A stretch of 64,000 nucleotides of DNA from Desmodus rotundus (GCF_022682495.2 NW_026527280.1:620001-684000); one strand, 5' to 3'; shown: positions 1 through 9,586, numbered from the stretch's first letter. The notes: generated by a model not told the origin, from the sequence alone. Numbers and translations: made by a program.

Positions 1-15
1 CGTCTCGGACAAAAG
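1..15 (+). repeat. Right end of a truncated x-tail monomer
   Basis: The last 15 nt of an x tail (CGTCTCGGACAAAAG); the rest lies left of the window. Confidence 0.8.
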
Positions 16-33
16 CCATCTCCTGGGGGCCTC

Positions 34-89
34 CCCCCTGTTCTTCCATCCGTAAAGGGGGACCCCTTTACGGATGGAAGAACAGGGGG
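34..89. repeat. Perfect palindrome, 27-bp arms with GA spacer (reference H head)
   Basis: Left arm 34-60 (starts CCCCCTGTTC, ends GTAAAGGGG) and right arm 63-89 are exact reverse complements, separated by GA at 61-62. It could extrude as a cruciform in DNA or fold as a long hairpin in RNA. All 32 H heads carry it, 18 to 73 nt after the anchor. Some arms have one mismatch: right arm in monomers 2, 23, 29, 30, 31, 41 and 52; left arm in monomers 3, 24, 42 and 53. Confidence 0.95.
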
Positions 90-103
90 ATCTTCGCAGT
101 GGT

Positions 104-129
104 GGGGACGGGACGGAGGGTTCTGCGGG
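104..129 (+). other. G-quadruplex motif downstream of the palindrome (reference)
   Basis: Four G tracts of three or more (104-107, 110-112, 118-120, 127-129) with short loops. The same motif lies 88-113 nt after the anchor in H heads and 22 nt closer in S heads. T heads have TCTGCCCGC or TCTGCGCGC at the fourth tract and lose the canonical motif. Confidence 0.6.
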
Positions 130-881
130 TTTGCAGCCACATAGGCCAGTTGCTCGCAGCCCGGCCCCATGTGTCCCAGCTCCATGGACGAGGTGGGCCG
201 CTTATGGCGGGATGCAGGCGTCCTGCGGGGGTCAGGGGACGGTGTGGGCACTCCCCGGGCGAGAGAGGGCGCCTGGGACCCGAGAGAGCCCCGGGGAGAG
301 TCCGAGGCCTGGCCGCAGAGGCTGCCATTGCCTCCCCGGGCTCCTACCATGGGTCCTGACCGTGTTCGCCCGAGGCCCAGGTTCACCGCAGGTGAATGCC
401 TTTTGCGGACGCCAAGGACAGGAGGTCGCCGATTCCCTCACAGAGGTGGGGGTTCGAGCTCTGGGGGACTGAGGCCGCAGCGGTCACACTCCATTTTTGG
501 GTGGTTCCGCAGAGACTGGAGGGTTGAAGTGGCTGGGTCCAAGTCTGCCGCCTTGTGGCAGGGTGGGGGCTTTGCAGGCGAAGCAAGGCTCTTGGCCTCC
601 CAGGCGGGGCACAGGCCAGACTCCCCAAGGGAGAACCGGTCCTTGGTCGAGGGTCCCGCCCGCCCGCCCGGAACCGCTCCACCTGGCGCGGAACCGTGGC
701 TGGCCCCTCTTCCAGGCACCAGGTCCCTAGTTCTTTCCTGGCACTCTGCCTCTGCGGGGGTGGGAGAGCTGCTGGGAAGTGTGGTCCACGGGAAAACGCG
801 CGGTCCTCTGGGTCGCAGGGAGGGCCTCCGTTAACTCTGACACCAGCCCAGGGACCCTGTGGACCTGGCCTGATATCTCAA

Positions 882-889
882 GGGGGGGG
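882..889 (+). repeat. Poly-G tract of the x tail, variable length
   Basis: Eight G here. Usual length is eight; seven near 41841, nine near 12281, 38972 and 59891, ten near 30351, and interrupted as GGGCGGGGGG near 40869. Confidence 0.9.
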
Positions 890-913
890 CACGTTGCCCG
901 GAGGGATGCTCTT

Positions 914-950
914 GGGGTGGGGCCTGCTTGCGCCTGCGCGGCCCCGCCTC
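914..950. promoter_or_regulatory. GC-box / NRF1-like cluster in the x tail (reference example)
   Basis: GGGGTGGGGCC (914-924) is a CACCC/Sp-type element, TGCGCCTGCGCG (929-940) closely fits the NRF1 palindromic consensus, and CCCCGCCTC (942-950) is a reverse-strand GC box. The group sits about 40-75 nt before the next monomer anchor in x tails and is absent from y tails. It resembles a TATA-less CpG-island promoter, but no transcript start can be shown from sequence. Disrupted versions occur at 5736 (TGCGCCTCCGCG), 24687 (TGCGCTTGCGCG), 31370 (TGTGCCTCCGCG) and 33310 (TGCGCCTCCGTG). Confidence 0.35.
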
Positions 951-987
951 TTGGCCCGAAACCTCCCAGCCGCGTCTCGGACAAAAG

Positions 988-1957
988 CCATCTCCTGGGG
1001 GCCTCCCCCCTGTTCTTCCATCCGTAAAGGGGGACCCCTTTACGGATGGAAGAAAAGGGGGATCTTCGCAGTGGTGGGGACGGGACGGCGGGGTCTGCGG
1101 GTTTGCAGCCACGTAGGCCAGTTGCTCGCACCCCGGCCCCATGTGTCCCAGCTCCATGGACGAGGTGGGCCGCTTATGGCGGGATGCAGGCGTCCTGCGG
1201 GGGTCAGGGGACGGCGTGGGCACTCCCAGGGCGAGAGGGGGCGCCTGGGACACGAGAGAGCACCCGGGAAAATGCCCAGTCCTGGCTCCCGGGGCACCAG
1301 TGGCCTCCCCAGGCTCCTGCCGTGGGACCTGGTCCCGCTCACCTGGGCCCAGGTTCTCCGCAGGTGAATGCCTTTTGCGGACACCAGGGACCACAGGCCG
1401 CGGATCCCTTCACGGGCAGGGGGGGTTCGAGCTCTGTGGGACCCAGGTCGCAGCGCACACAGTCCCTTCTCGCAAAGTTCAGCCCAGACTTTAGAGAGTA
1501 GAAGCGTCTCGGTCCAAGTTTTCCGCCTCGGGGCAGGGTGGGGCCGTATGAGCCAAGAGAGACTCTTAGCCCCCCAGGCAGGTCTCAGGCCCGAGACCCC
1601 CAGGGAGACCCGGTCCCTGGGCGTGGGTCCCACCCGCCCGGGCCCGCCCAACCTGGCCTGGAACGGTGGCCGGCCCCTCTTCCCTGCCCCAGGTCCCTAG
1701 CTCTTCCCTGGCACTCTGCCTCTGGCGGGGTGGGAGACGGCCTGGCAAGTGTGGTCCACGGGAAAACGCGCCGTCCTCTGGGTGGCAGGGAGGGCCTCAG
1801 TTAACTCTGACACCAGCCCAGGGACCCTGTGGACCACGCCTGATATCTCAAGGGGGGGGCACGTTGCCCGGAGGGATGCTCTTGGGGTGGGGCCTGCTTG
1901 CGCCTGCGCGGCCCAGCCTCTTGGCCCGAAACCACCCAGCCGCGGCTCGGGCAAAAG
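988..1957 (+). repeat. Monomer 2, Hqx, 970 bp
   Basis: The right palindrome arm has GAAGAAAAGG, one mismatch to the left arm. ACGGCGGGGTCTG, CACTCCCAGGGCGAGAGG and CCTGGCTCCCGG mark it. The tail carries ACCACGCCTG and CGGCCCAGCC, which damages the GC box. Confidence 0.92.
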
Positions 1958-2930
1958 CCATCTCCTGAGGTCCTCCCCCCTATTCTTCCATCCGTAAAGG
2001 GGGACCCCTTTACGGATGGAAGAACAGGGGGATCTTCGCAGTGGTGGGGACGGGACGGAGGGGTCTGCGGGTTTGCAGCCACGTAGGCCAGTTGCTCGCA
2101 CCCCGGCCCCATGTGTCCCAGCTCCATGGACGAGGTGGGCCGCTTATGGCGGGATGCAGGCGTCCTGCGGGGGTCAGGGGACGGCGTGGGCACTCCCCGG
2201 GCGAGAGAGGGCGCCTGGGACCCGAGAGAGCACCCGGGAAAATGCCCAGCCCTGGCCCCCGTGGCTCCAGTGGCCTCCCCAGGCTCCTGCCGTGGGGCCT
2301 GGTCCCGCTCACCTGGGCCCAGGTTCTCCGCAGGTGAATACCTTTTGCGGACACCAGGGACCACAGGCAGCGGATCCCTTCACGGGCAGGGGGGGTTCGA
2401 GCTCTGTGGGACCCAGGTCGCAGCGCACACAGTCCCTTCTCGCAAAGTTCACCCCAGACTTTAGAGAGTAGAAGCGTCTCGGTCCAAGTTTTCCGCCTCG
2501 GGGCAGGGTGGGGCCGTTTGAGCCAAGAGAGACTCTTAGCCCCCCAGGCAGGTCTCAGGCCCGAGACCCCCAGGGAGACCCGGTCCCTGGGCGTGGGTCC
2601 CGCCCGCCCGGGCCCTTGCCCACCAGGCGAGGAACACTGGTCCGCCCCTCATCGAGGCCCCGGGTCCCTAGCTCTTCCCTGGCACTCTGCCTCTGGCGGG
2701 GTGGGAGACGGGCTGGCAAGTGTGGTCCACGGGAAAAGGAACGGACCTCTGGGTGGCGGGGAGAGCTTCCAGTTCCACCGACACGACCCCAGGGACCCTG
2801 TGAAGCAGGCCTGATATGTCCAGGGTGGGGCCCGTTGCCCCGAGGGAGGCTTGTGCTGGGGCTGCCTGTCCTGAGCCTGCCGGGTCCCGCGTCTCGGCCC
2901 GAAACCGGCCAGGAGCGGCTCTAACCAAAG
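1958..2930 (+). repeat. Monomer 3, Hqy, 973 bp
   Basis: The head reads CTGAGGTCCTCC and the left arm has CCCTATTCTTCC, one mismatch. The middle has GGTGAATACC, AGGCAGCGG and AGTTCACCCC. The y tail ends GGAGCGGCTCTAACC. Confidence 0.92.
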
Positions 2931-2985
2931 CCATCTCCTGGGGGCCTCCCCCCTGTCCTTCGCAGTTGGGCGGTCGGGACGGAGG
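2931..2985. repeat. Empty palindrome site (T head), reference example
   Basis: Where H has the palindrome, T reads CCCCCTGTCCTTCGCAG. Relative to H, 49 nt are absent, bounded in H by the short direct repeat TCTT on each side. All 21 T heads share this form, and all 21 follow a y tail. Confidence 0.88.
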
Positions 2986-3852
2986 GGTCTGCCCGCTTCC
3001 AGCCACTTAGCCCAGGGACCCGCAGCCCGCCCCAGAGTTCCAAGCTCCACGGAGGCAGGGGGCCTCTTATCACGGGAAGCAGGTGTCTCTCGGGGCTCAA
3101 GGCACGGCGTGGGCACTCTCTAGGCGCGAGAGGGTGCCCGTGCCCCGAGAGAGCCCCGGGGAGAGTCCGAGGCCTGGCCGCAGAGGCTGCCATTGCCTCC
3201 CCGGGCTCCTACCATGGGGCCTGGCCGTGCTCGCCCGAGGCCCAGGTTCACCGCAGGTGAATGCCTTTTGCGGACGCCAAGGACAGGAGGTCGCCGATTC
3301 CCTCACAGAGGTGGGGGTTCGAGCTCTGGGGGACTGAGGTCGCAGCGGTCACACTGCATTTTTGGGTGGTTCCGCAGAGACTGGAGAGTTGAAGTGGCTG
3401 GGTCCAAGTCTGCCGCCTTGTGGCAGGGTGGGGGCTTTAAAGGCGAAGCAAGGCTCTTGGCCTCCCAGGCGGGGCACAGGCCAGACTCCCCATGGGAGAA
3501 CCGGTCCTTGGTCGAGGGTCCCGCCCGCCCGCCCGGAACCGCTCCACCTGGCGCGGAACCGTGGCTGGCCCCTCTTCCAGGCACCAGGTCCCTAGTTCTT
3601 TCCTGGCACTCTGCCTCTGCGGGGGTGGGAGAGCTGCTGGGAAGTGTGGTCCACGGGAAAACGCGCGGTCCTCTGGGTCGCAGGGAGGGCCTCCGTTAAC
3701 TCTGACACCAGCCCAGGGACCCTGTGGACCTGGCCTGATATCTCAAGGGGGGGGCACGTTGCCCGGAGGGATGCTCTTGGGGTGGGGCCTGCTTGCGCCT
3801 GCGCGGCCCCGCCTCTTGGCCCCAAACCTCCCAGCCGCGTCTCGGACAAAAG
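2931..3852 (+). repeat. Monomer 4, Tpx, 922 bp
   Basis: Palindrome-free head. Private changes are TGTCTCTCGGGG, CACTGCATTTTT, GGCTTTAAAGGCG and CCCATGGGAGAACC. The tail ends with GGCCCCAAACC. Confidence 0.92.
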
Positions 3853-4822
3853 CCATCTCCTGGGGGCCTCCCCCCTGTTCTTCCATCCGTAAAGGGGGAC
3901 CCCTTTACGGATGGAAGAACAGGGGGATCTTCGCAGTGGTGGGGACGGGACGGAGGGGTCTGCGGGTTTGCAGCCACGTAGGCCAGTTGCTCGCACCCCG
4001 GCCCCATGTGTCCCAGCTCCATGGACGAGGTGGGCCGCTTATGGCGGGATGCAGGCGTCCTGCGGGGGTCAGGGGACGGCGTGGGCACACCCAGGGCGAA
4101 AGAGGGCGCCTGGGACACGAGAGAGCACCCGGGAAAATGCCCAGTCCTGGCCCCCGGGGCACCAGTGGCCTCCCCAGGCTCCTGCCGTGGGACCTGGTCC
4201 CGCTCACTTGGGCCCAGGTTCTCCGCAGGTGAATGCCTTTTGCGGACACCAGGGACCACAGGCCGCGGATCCCTTCACGGGCAGGGGGGGTTCGAGCTCT
4301 GTGGGACCCAGGTCGCAGCGCACACAGTCCCTTCTCGCAAAGTTCAGCCCAGACTTTAGAGAGTAGAAGCGTCTCGGTCCAAGTTTTCCGCCTCGGGGCA
4401 GGGTGAGGCCGTATGAGCCAAGAGAGACTCTTAGCCCCCCAGGCAGGTCTCAGGCCCGAGACCCCCAGGCAGACCCGGTCCCTGGGCGTGGGTCCCGCCC
4501 GCCCGGGCCCGCCCCACCTGGCCCGGAACCGTGGCCGGCCCCTCTTCCCTGCCCCAGGTCCCTAGCTCTTCCCTGGCACTCTGCCTCTGGCGGGGTGGGA
4601 GACGGCCTGGCAAGTGTGGTCCACGGGAAAACGCGCCGTCCTCTGGGTGGCAGGGAGGGCCTCAGTTAACTCTGACACCAGCCCAGGGACCCTGTGGACC
4701 ACGCCTGATATCTCAAGGGGGGGGCACGTTGCCCGGAGGGATGCTCTTGGGGTGGGGCCTGCTTGCGCCTGCGCGGCCCCGCCTCTTGGCCCTAAACCAC
4801 CCAGCCCCGGCTCGGACAAAAG
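3853..4822 (+). repeat. Monomer 5, Hqx, 970 bp
   Basis: CACACCCAGGGCGAAAGAGG, CTCACTTGGG, AGGGTGAGGCCG and CCAGGCAGACCC distinguish it. The tail ends GGCCCTAAACC with CAGCCCCGGC. Confidence 0.92.
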
Positions 4823-5794
4823 CCATCTCCTGGGGGCCTCCCCCCTGTTCTTCCATCCGTAAAGGGGGACCCCTTTACGGATGGAAGAACAGGGGGATCT
4901 TCGCAGTGGTGGGGACGGGACGGAGGGGTCTGCGGGTTTGCAGCCACGTAGGCCAGTTGCTCGCACCCCGGCCCCATGTGTCCCAGCTCCATGGACGAGG
5001 TGGGCCGCTTATGGCGGGATGCAGGCGTCCTGCGGGGGTCAGGGGACGGCGTGGGCACTCCCCGGGCGAGAGAGGGCGCCTGGGACCCGAGAGAGCCCCG
5101 GGGAGAGTCCGAGGCCTGGCCGCAGAGGCTGCCATTGCCTCCCCGGGCTCCTACCATGGGGCCTGGCCGTGCTCGCCCGAGGCCCAGGTTCACCGCAGGT
5201 GAATGCCTTTTGCGGACGCCAAGGACAGGAGGTCGCCAATTCCCTCACAGAGGTGGGGGTTCGAGCTCTGGGGGACTGAGGCCGCAGCGGTCACACTCCA
5301 TTTTTGGGTGGTTCCGCAGAGACTGGAGGGTTGAAGCGGCTGGGTCCAAGTCTGCCGCCTTGTGGCAGGGTGGGGGCTTTGCAGGCGAAGCAAGGCTCTT
5401 AGCCTCCCAGGCAGGGCACAGGCCAGACTCCCCAAGGGAGAACCGGTCCTTGGTCAAGTGTCCCGCCCGCCCGCTCGGAACCGCTCCACCTGGCACGGAA
5501 CCGTGGCCGGCCCCTCTTCCAGGCACCAGGTCCCTAGTTCTTTCCTGGCACTCTGCCTCTGCGGGGGTGGGAGAGCTGCTGGGAAGTGTGGTCCACGGGA
5601 AAACGCGCGGTCCTCTGGGTGGCAGGGAGGGCCTCCGTTAACTCTGACACCAGCCCAGGGACCCTGTGGACCTGGCCTGATATCTCAAGGGGGGGGCACG
5701 TTGCCCGGAGGGATGCTCTTGGGGTGGGGCCTGCTTGCGCCTCCGCGGCCGAGCCTCTTGGCCCCAAACCTCCCAGCCGCGTCTCCGACAAAAG
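4823..5794 (+). repeat. Monomer 6, Hpx, 972 bp
   Basis: Private GTCGCCAATTCC, GGTCAAGTGTCC, CCGCTCGGAACC and GGCACGGAACC. In the tail GCGCCTCCGCGGCCGAGC alters both the NRF1-like site and the GC box. Confidence 0.92.
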
Positions 5795-6763
5795 CCATCT
5801 CCTGGGGGCCTCCCCCCTGTTCTTCCATCCGTAAAGGGGGACCCCTTTACGGATGGAAGAACAGGGGGATCTTCGCAGTGGTGGGGACGGGACGGAGGGG
5901 TCTGCGGGTTTGCAGCCACGTAGGCCAGTTGCTCGCACCCCGGCCCCATGTGTCCCAGCTCCATGGACGAGGTGGGCCGCTTATGGCGGGATGCAGGCGT
6001 CCTGCGGGGGTCAGGGGACGGCGTGGGCACTCCCCGGGCGAGAGAGGGCGCCTGGGACCCGAGAGAGCACCCGGGAAAATGCCCAGCCCTGGCCCCCGTG
6101 GCTCCAGTGGCCTCCCCAGGCTCCTGCCGTGGGGCCTGGTCCCGCTCACCTGGGCCCAGGTTCTCCGCAGGTGAATACCTTTTGCGGACACCAGGGACCA
6201 CAGGCCGCGGATCCCTTCACGGGCAGGGGGGGTTCGAGCTCTGTGGGACCCAGGTCGCAGCGCACACAGTCCCTTCTCGCAAAGTTCAGCCCAGACTTTA
6301 GAGAGTAGAAGCGTCTCGGTCCAAGTTTTCCGCCTCGGGGCAGGGTGGGGCCGTATGAGCCAAGAGAGACTCTTAGCCCCCCAGGCAGGTCTCAGGCCCG
6401 AGACCCCCAGGGAGACCCGGTCCCTGGGCGTGGGTCCCGCCCGCCCGGGCCCGCCCCACCTGGCCCGGAACCGTGGCCGGCCCCTCTTCCCTGCCCCAGG
6501 TCCCTAGCTCTTCCCTGGCACTCTGCCTCTGGCGGGGTGGGAGACGGCCTGGCAAGTGTGGTCCACGGGAAAACGCGCCGTCCTCTGGGTGGCAGGGAGG
6601 GCCTCAGTTAACTCTGACACCAGCCCAGGGACCCTGTGGACCACGCCTGATATCTCAAGGGGGGGGCACGTTGCCCGGAGGGATGCTCTTGGGGTGGGGC
6701 CTGCTTGCGCCTGCGCGGCCCCGCCTCTTGGCCCGAAACCACCCAGCCGCGTTCGGACAAAAG
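5795..6763 (+). repeat. Monomer 7, Hqx, 969 bp
   Basis: Middle with GGTGAATACC but AGGCCGCGG and AGTTCAGCCC, so intermediate between monomers 2 and 3. The tail ends GCCGCGTTCGGAC, one base shorter than usual. Confidence 0.92.
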
Positions 6764-7714
6764 CCATCTCCTGGGGGCCTCCCGGGGACCCCTTTACGGA
6801 TGGAAGAAAAGGGGGATCTTCGCAGTGGTGGGGACGGGACGGAGGGGTCTGCGGGTTTGCAGCCACGTAGGCCAGTTGCTCGCACCCCGGCCCCATGTGT
6901 CCCAGCTCCATGGACGAGGTGGGCCGCTTATGGCGGGATGCAGGCGTCCTGCGGGGGTCAGGGGACGGCGTGGGCACTCCCCGGGCGAGAGAGGGCGCCT
7001 GGGACCCGAGAGAGCACCCGGGAAAATGCCCAGCCCTGGCCCCCGTGTCTCCAGTGGCCTCCCCAGGCTCTTGCCGTGGGGCCTGGTCCCGCTCACCTGG
7101 GCCCAGGTTCTCCGCAGGTGAATACCTTTTGCGGACACCAGGGACCACAGGCAGCGGATCCCTTCACGGGCAGGGGGTGTTCGAGCTCTGTGGGACCCAG
7201 GTCGCAGCGCACACAGTCCCTTCTCACAAAGTTCACCCCAGACTTTAGAGAGTAGAAGCGTCTCGGTCCAAGTTTTCCGCCTCGGGGCAGGGTGGGGCCG
7301 TTTGAGCCAAGAGAGACTCTTAGCCCCCCAGGCAGGTCTCAGGCCCGAGACCCCCAGGGAGACCCGGTCCCTGGGCGTGGGTCCCGCCCGCCCGGGCCCT
7401 TGCCCACCAGGCGAGGAACACTGGTCCGCCCCTCATCGAGGCCCCGGGTCCCTAGCTCTTCCCTGGCACTCTGCCTCTGGCGGGGTGGGAGACGGGCTGG
7501 CAAGTGTGGTCCACGGGAAAAGGAACGGACCTCTGGGTGGCGGGGAGAGCTTCCAGTTCCACCGACACGACCCCAGGGACCCTGTGAAGCAGGCCTGATA
7601 TGTCCAGGGTGGGGCCCGTTGCCCCGAGGGAGGCTTGTGCTGGGGCTGCCTGTCCTGAGCCTGCCGGGTCCCGCGTCTCGGCCCGAAACCGGCCAGCAGC
7701 GGCTCTAACCAAAG
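6764..7714 (+). repeat. Monomer 8, Sqy, 951 bp
   Basis: First monomer with the 22-nt left-arm deletion (CCTCCCGGGGACCCC). CCCGTGTCTCC, GGCTCTTGCCG, GGGGGTGTTCGAG and TCTCACAAAG are private. Confidence 0.92.
6775..6822. repeat. Half palindrome (S head, left arm deleted), reference example
   Basis: The sequence runs CCTCCCGGGGACCCC straight into the right arm. Compared with H, 22 nt are missing (three C, the 18-nt core of the left arm and one G), leaving only a few complementary bases. The same deletion is present in all 15 S heads, so it arose once and spread. Confidence 0.9.
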
Positions 7715-8636
7715 CCATCTCCTGGGGGCCTCCCCCCTGTCCTTCGCAGTTGGGCGGTCGGGACGGAGGGGTCTGCCCGCTTCCAGCCACTTAGCCCAGG
7801 GACCCGCAGACCGCCCCAGAGTTCCAAGCTCCACGGAGGCAGGGGGCCTCTTATCACGGGAAGCAGGTGTCTCGCGTGGCTCAAGGCACGGCGTGGGCAC
7901 TCTCTAGGCGCGAGAGGGTGCCCGTGCCCCGAGAGAGCCCCGGGGAGAGTCCGAGGCCTGGCCGCAGAGGCTGCCATTGCCTCCCCGGGCTCCTACCATG
8001 GGGCCTGGCCGTGCTCGCCCGAGGCCCAGGTTCACCGCAGGTGAATGCCTTTTGCGGACGCCAAGGACAGGAGGTCCCCGATTCCCTCACAGAGGTGGGG
8101 GTTCGAGCTCTGGGGGACTGAGGTCGCAGCGGTCACACTCCATTTTTGGGTGGTTCCGCAGAGACTGGAGGGTTGAAGCGGCTGGGTCCAAGTCTGCCGC
8201 CTTGTGGCAGGGTGGGGGCTTTGCAGGCGAAGCAAGGCTCTTGGCCTCCCAGGCGGGGCACAGGCCAGACTCCCCAAGGAAGAACCGGTCCTTGGTCGAG
8301 GGTCCCGCCCGCCCGCCCGGAACCGCTCCACCTGGCGCGGAACCGTGGCCGGCCCCTCTTCCCGGCCCCAGGTCCCTAGCTCTTCCCTGGCACTCTGCCT
8401 CTGGCGGGGTGGGAGACAGCCTGGCAAGTGTGGTCCACGGGAAAACGCGCGGTCCTCTGGGTGGCAGGGAGGGCCTCCGTTAACTCTGACACCAGCCCAG
8501 GGACCCTGTGGACCTGGCCTGATATCTCAAGGGGGGGGCACGTTGCCCGGAGGGATGCTCTTGGGGTGGGGCCTGCTTGCGCCTGCGCGGCCCCGCCTCT
8601 TGGCCCGAAACCTCCCAGCCGCGTCTCGGACAAAAG
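7715..8636 (+). repeat. Monomer 9, Tpx, 922 bp
   Basis: CGCAGACCGCC, TCTCGCGTGGCTC, GGAGGTCCCCG and CCAAGGAAGAACC. The tail has CTTCCCGGCCCC and GAGACAGCCTGG. First unit of the tetramer. Confidence 0.92.
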
Positions 8637-9586
8637 CCATCTCCTGGGGGCCTCCCGGGGACCCCTTTACGGATGGAAGAACAGGGGGATCTTCGCAGTG
8701 GTGGGGACGGGACGGAGGGGTCTGCGGGTTTGCAGCCACGTAGGCCAGTTCCTCGCACCCCGGCCCCATGTGTCCCAGCTCCATGGACGAGGTGGGCCGC
8801 TTATGGCGGGATGCAGGCGTCCTGCGGGGGTCAGGGGACGGCGTGGGCACTCCCCGGGCGAGAGAGGGCGCCTGGGACCCGAGAGAGCACCCATGAAAAT
8901 GCCCAGCCCTGGCCCCCGGGGATCCAGTAGCCTCCCCAGGCTCCTGCCGTGGGGCCTGGTCCCGCTCACCTGGGCCCAGGTTCTCCGCAGGTGAATGCCT
9001 TTTGCGGACACCAGGGACCACAGGCCGCGGATGCCTTCACGGGGAGGGGGGTTCGAGCTCTGTGGGACCTAGGTCCCAGTGGACACAGTCCCTTCTCGCG
9101 AAGTCCAGCCCAGACTTTAGAGAGTAGAAGCGTCTCGGTGCACGTTTGCCGCCTCGGGGCAGGGTGGGGCCGATTGAGCCAGGAAAGACTCATAGCCCCC
9201 CAGGCAGGTCTCAGGCCCGAGTCCCCCCTGGAGACGGGGTCCCTGGGCGTGGGTCCGGCCCGCCCGGGCCCCTGCCCACCAGGCGTGGAACCCTGGCCCG
9301 CCCCTCATCGAGGCCCCGGTTCCCTAGCTCTTCCCTGGCACTCTGCCTCTGGCGGGGTGGGAGACGGGCTGGCAAGTGTGGTCCACGGGAAAAGGAACGG
9401 ACCTCTGGGTGGCGGGGAGAGCTTCCAGTTCCACCGACACGACCCCAGGGACCCTGTGAAGCAGGCCTGATATGTCCAGGGTGGGGCCCGTTGCCCCGAG
9501 GGAGGCTTGTGCTGGGGCTGCCTGTCATGAGCCTGCCGGGTCCCGCGTCTCGGCCCGAAACCGGCCAGCAGCGGCTCTGACCAAAG
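8637..9586 (+). repeat. Monomer 10, Sqy, 950 bp
   Basis: CACCCATGAAAATGCC, GGGGATCCAGTAGCC, GGACCTAGGTCCC, CCCCTGGAGACGGGG and CTGTCATGAGCC. Appears identical to monomer 14. Confidence 0.92.

Larger units (their letters stand above)
16..987 (+). repeat. Monomer 1, Hpx, 972 bp
   Basis: Perfect palindrome at 34-89. Diagnostic changes are GAGGGTTCTGCGGG, CCACATAGGCC and TCGCAGCCCGG in the head and CCATGGGTCCTGACC in the middle. The tail has CTTCCAGGCACC, TTCTTTCC and GGGTCGCAGG. Eight-G tract at 882-889. Confidence 0.92.
882..1101 (+). other. Equipped monomer junction (x tail to H head), reference example
   Basis: In order: poly-G (882-889), GC-box/NRF1-like cluster (914-950), anchor (988), palindrome (1006-1061) and G-quadruplex motif (1076-1101). 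The bare alternative is a y tail joined to a T head, for example 2817-2985, which has none of these except a single GGGCGG hexamer in the T head. Confidence 0.7.
1..2910 (+). repeat. Three-monomer module (Hpx-Hqx-Hqy), copy 1 of 4
   Basis: Monomers 1-3 recur at 19925, 37122 and 47619, each followed by a T-head monomer. Shared hallmarks are GGAGGGTTCTGCGGG in the first monomer, ACGGCGGGGTCTG with GAAGAAAAGG in the second, and CTGAGGTCCTCC in the third. The copy at 19925 differs at 345/20269, 2330/22254 and 2394/22318. Confidence 0.85.

Noticed and set aside
34..89. Palindrome as a rho-independent terminator or a CRISPR repeat
   Set aside because: There is no U-rich tail, no bacterial gene context and no regularly spaced short repeats with unique spacers; it recurs once per satellite monomer.
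432..466. tRNA B-box-like motif GGTTCGAGCTC in almost every monomer
   Set aside because: The last positions do not fit the B-box consensus, no A box lies at the right distance upstream, no cloverleaf can be drawn, and several monomers carry GTACGAGC, TTCAAGC or a T deletion without compensation.
1350..1380. Splice-acceptor-like CTCCGCAG followed directly by GTGAAT
   Set aside because: Acceptor and donor-like dinucleotides are adjacent with no exon between them, and nothing supports a transcript; such strings are common in GC-rich DNA.
2956..2985. Possible CENP-B box in T heads (CTTCGCAGTTGGGCGG)
   Set aside because: The essential NTTCG-N4-A-NN-CGGG pattern is not met: the required A is T and the CGGG is out of register.
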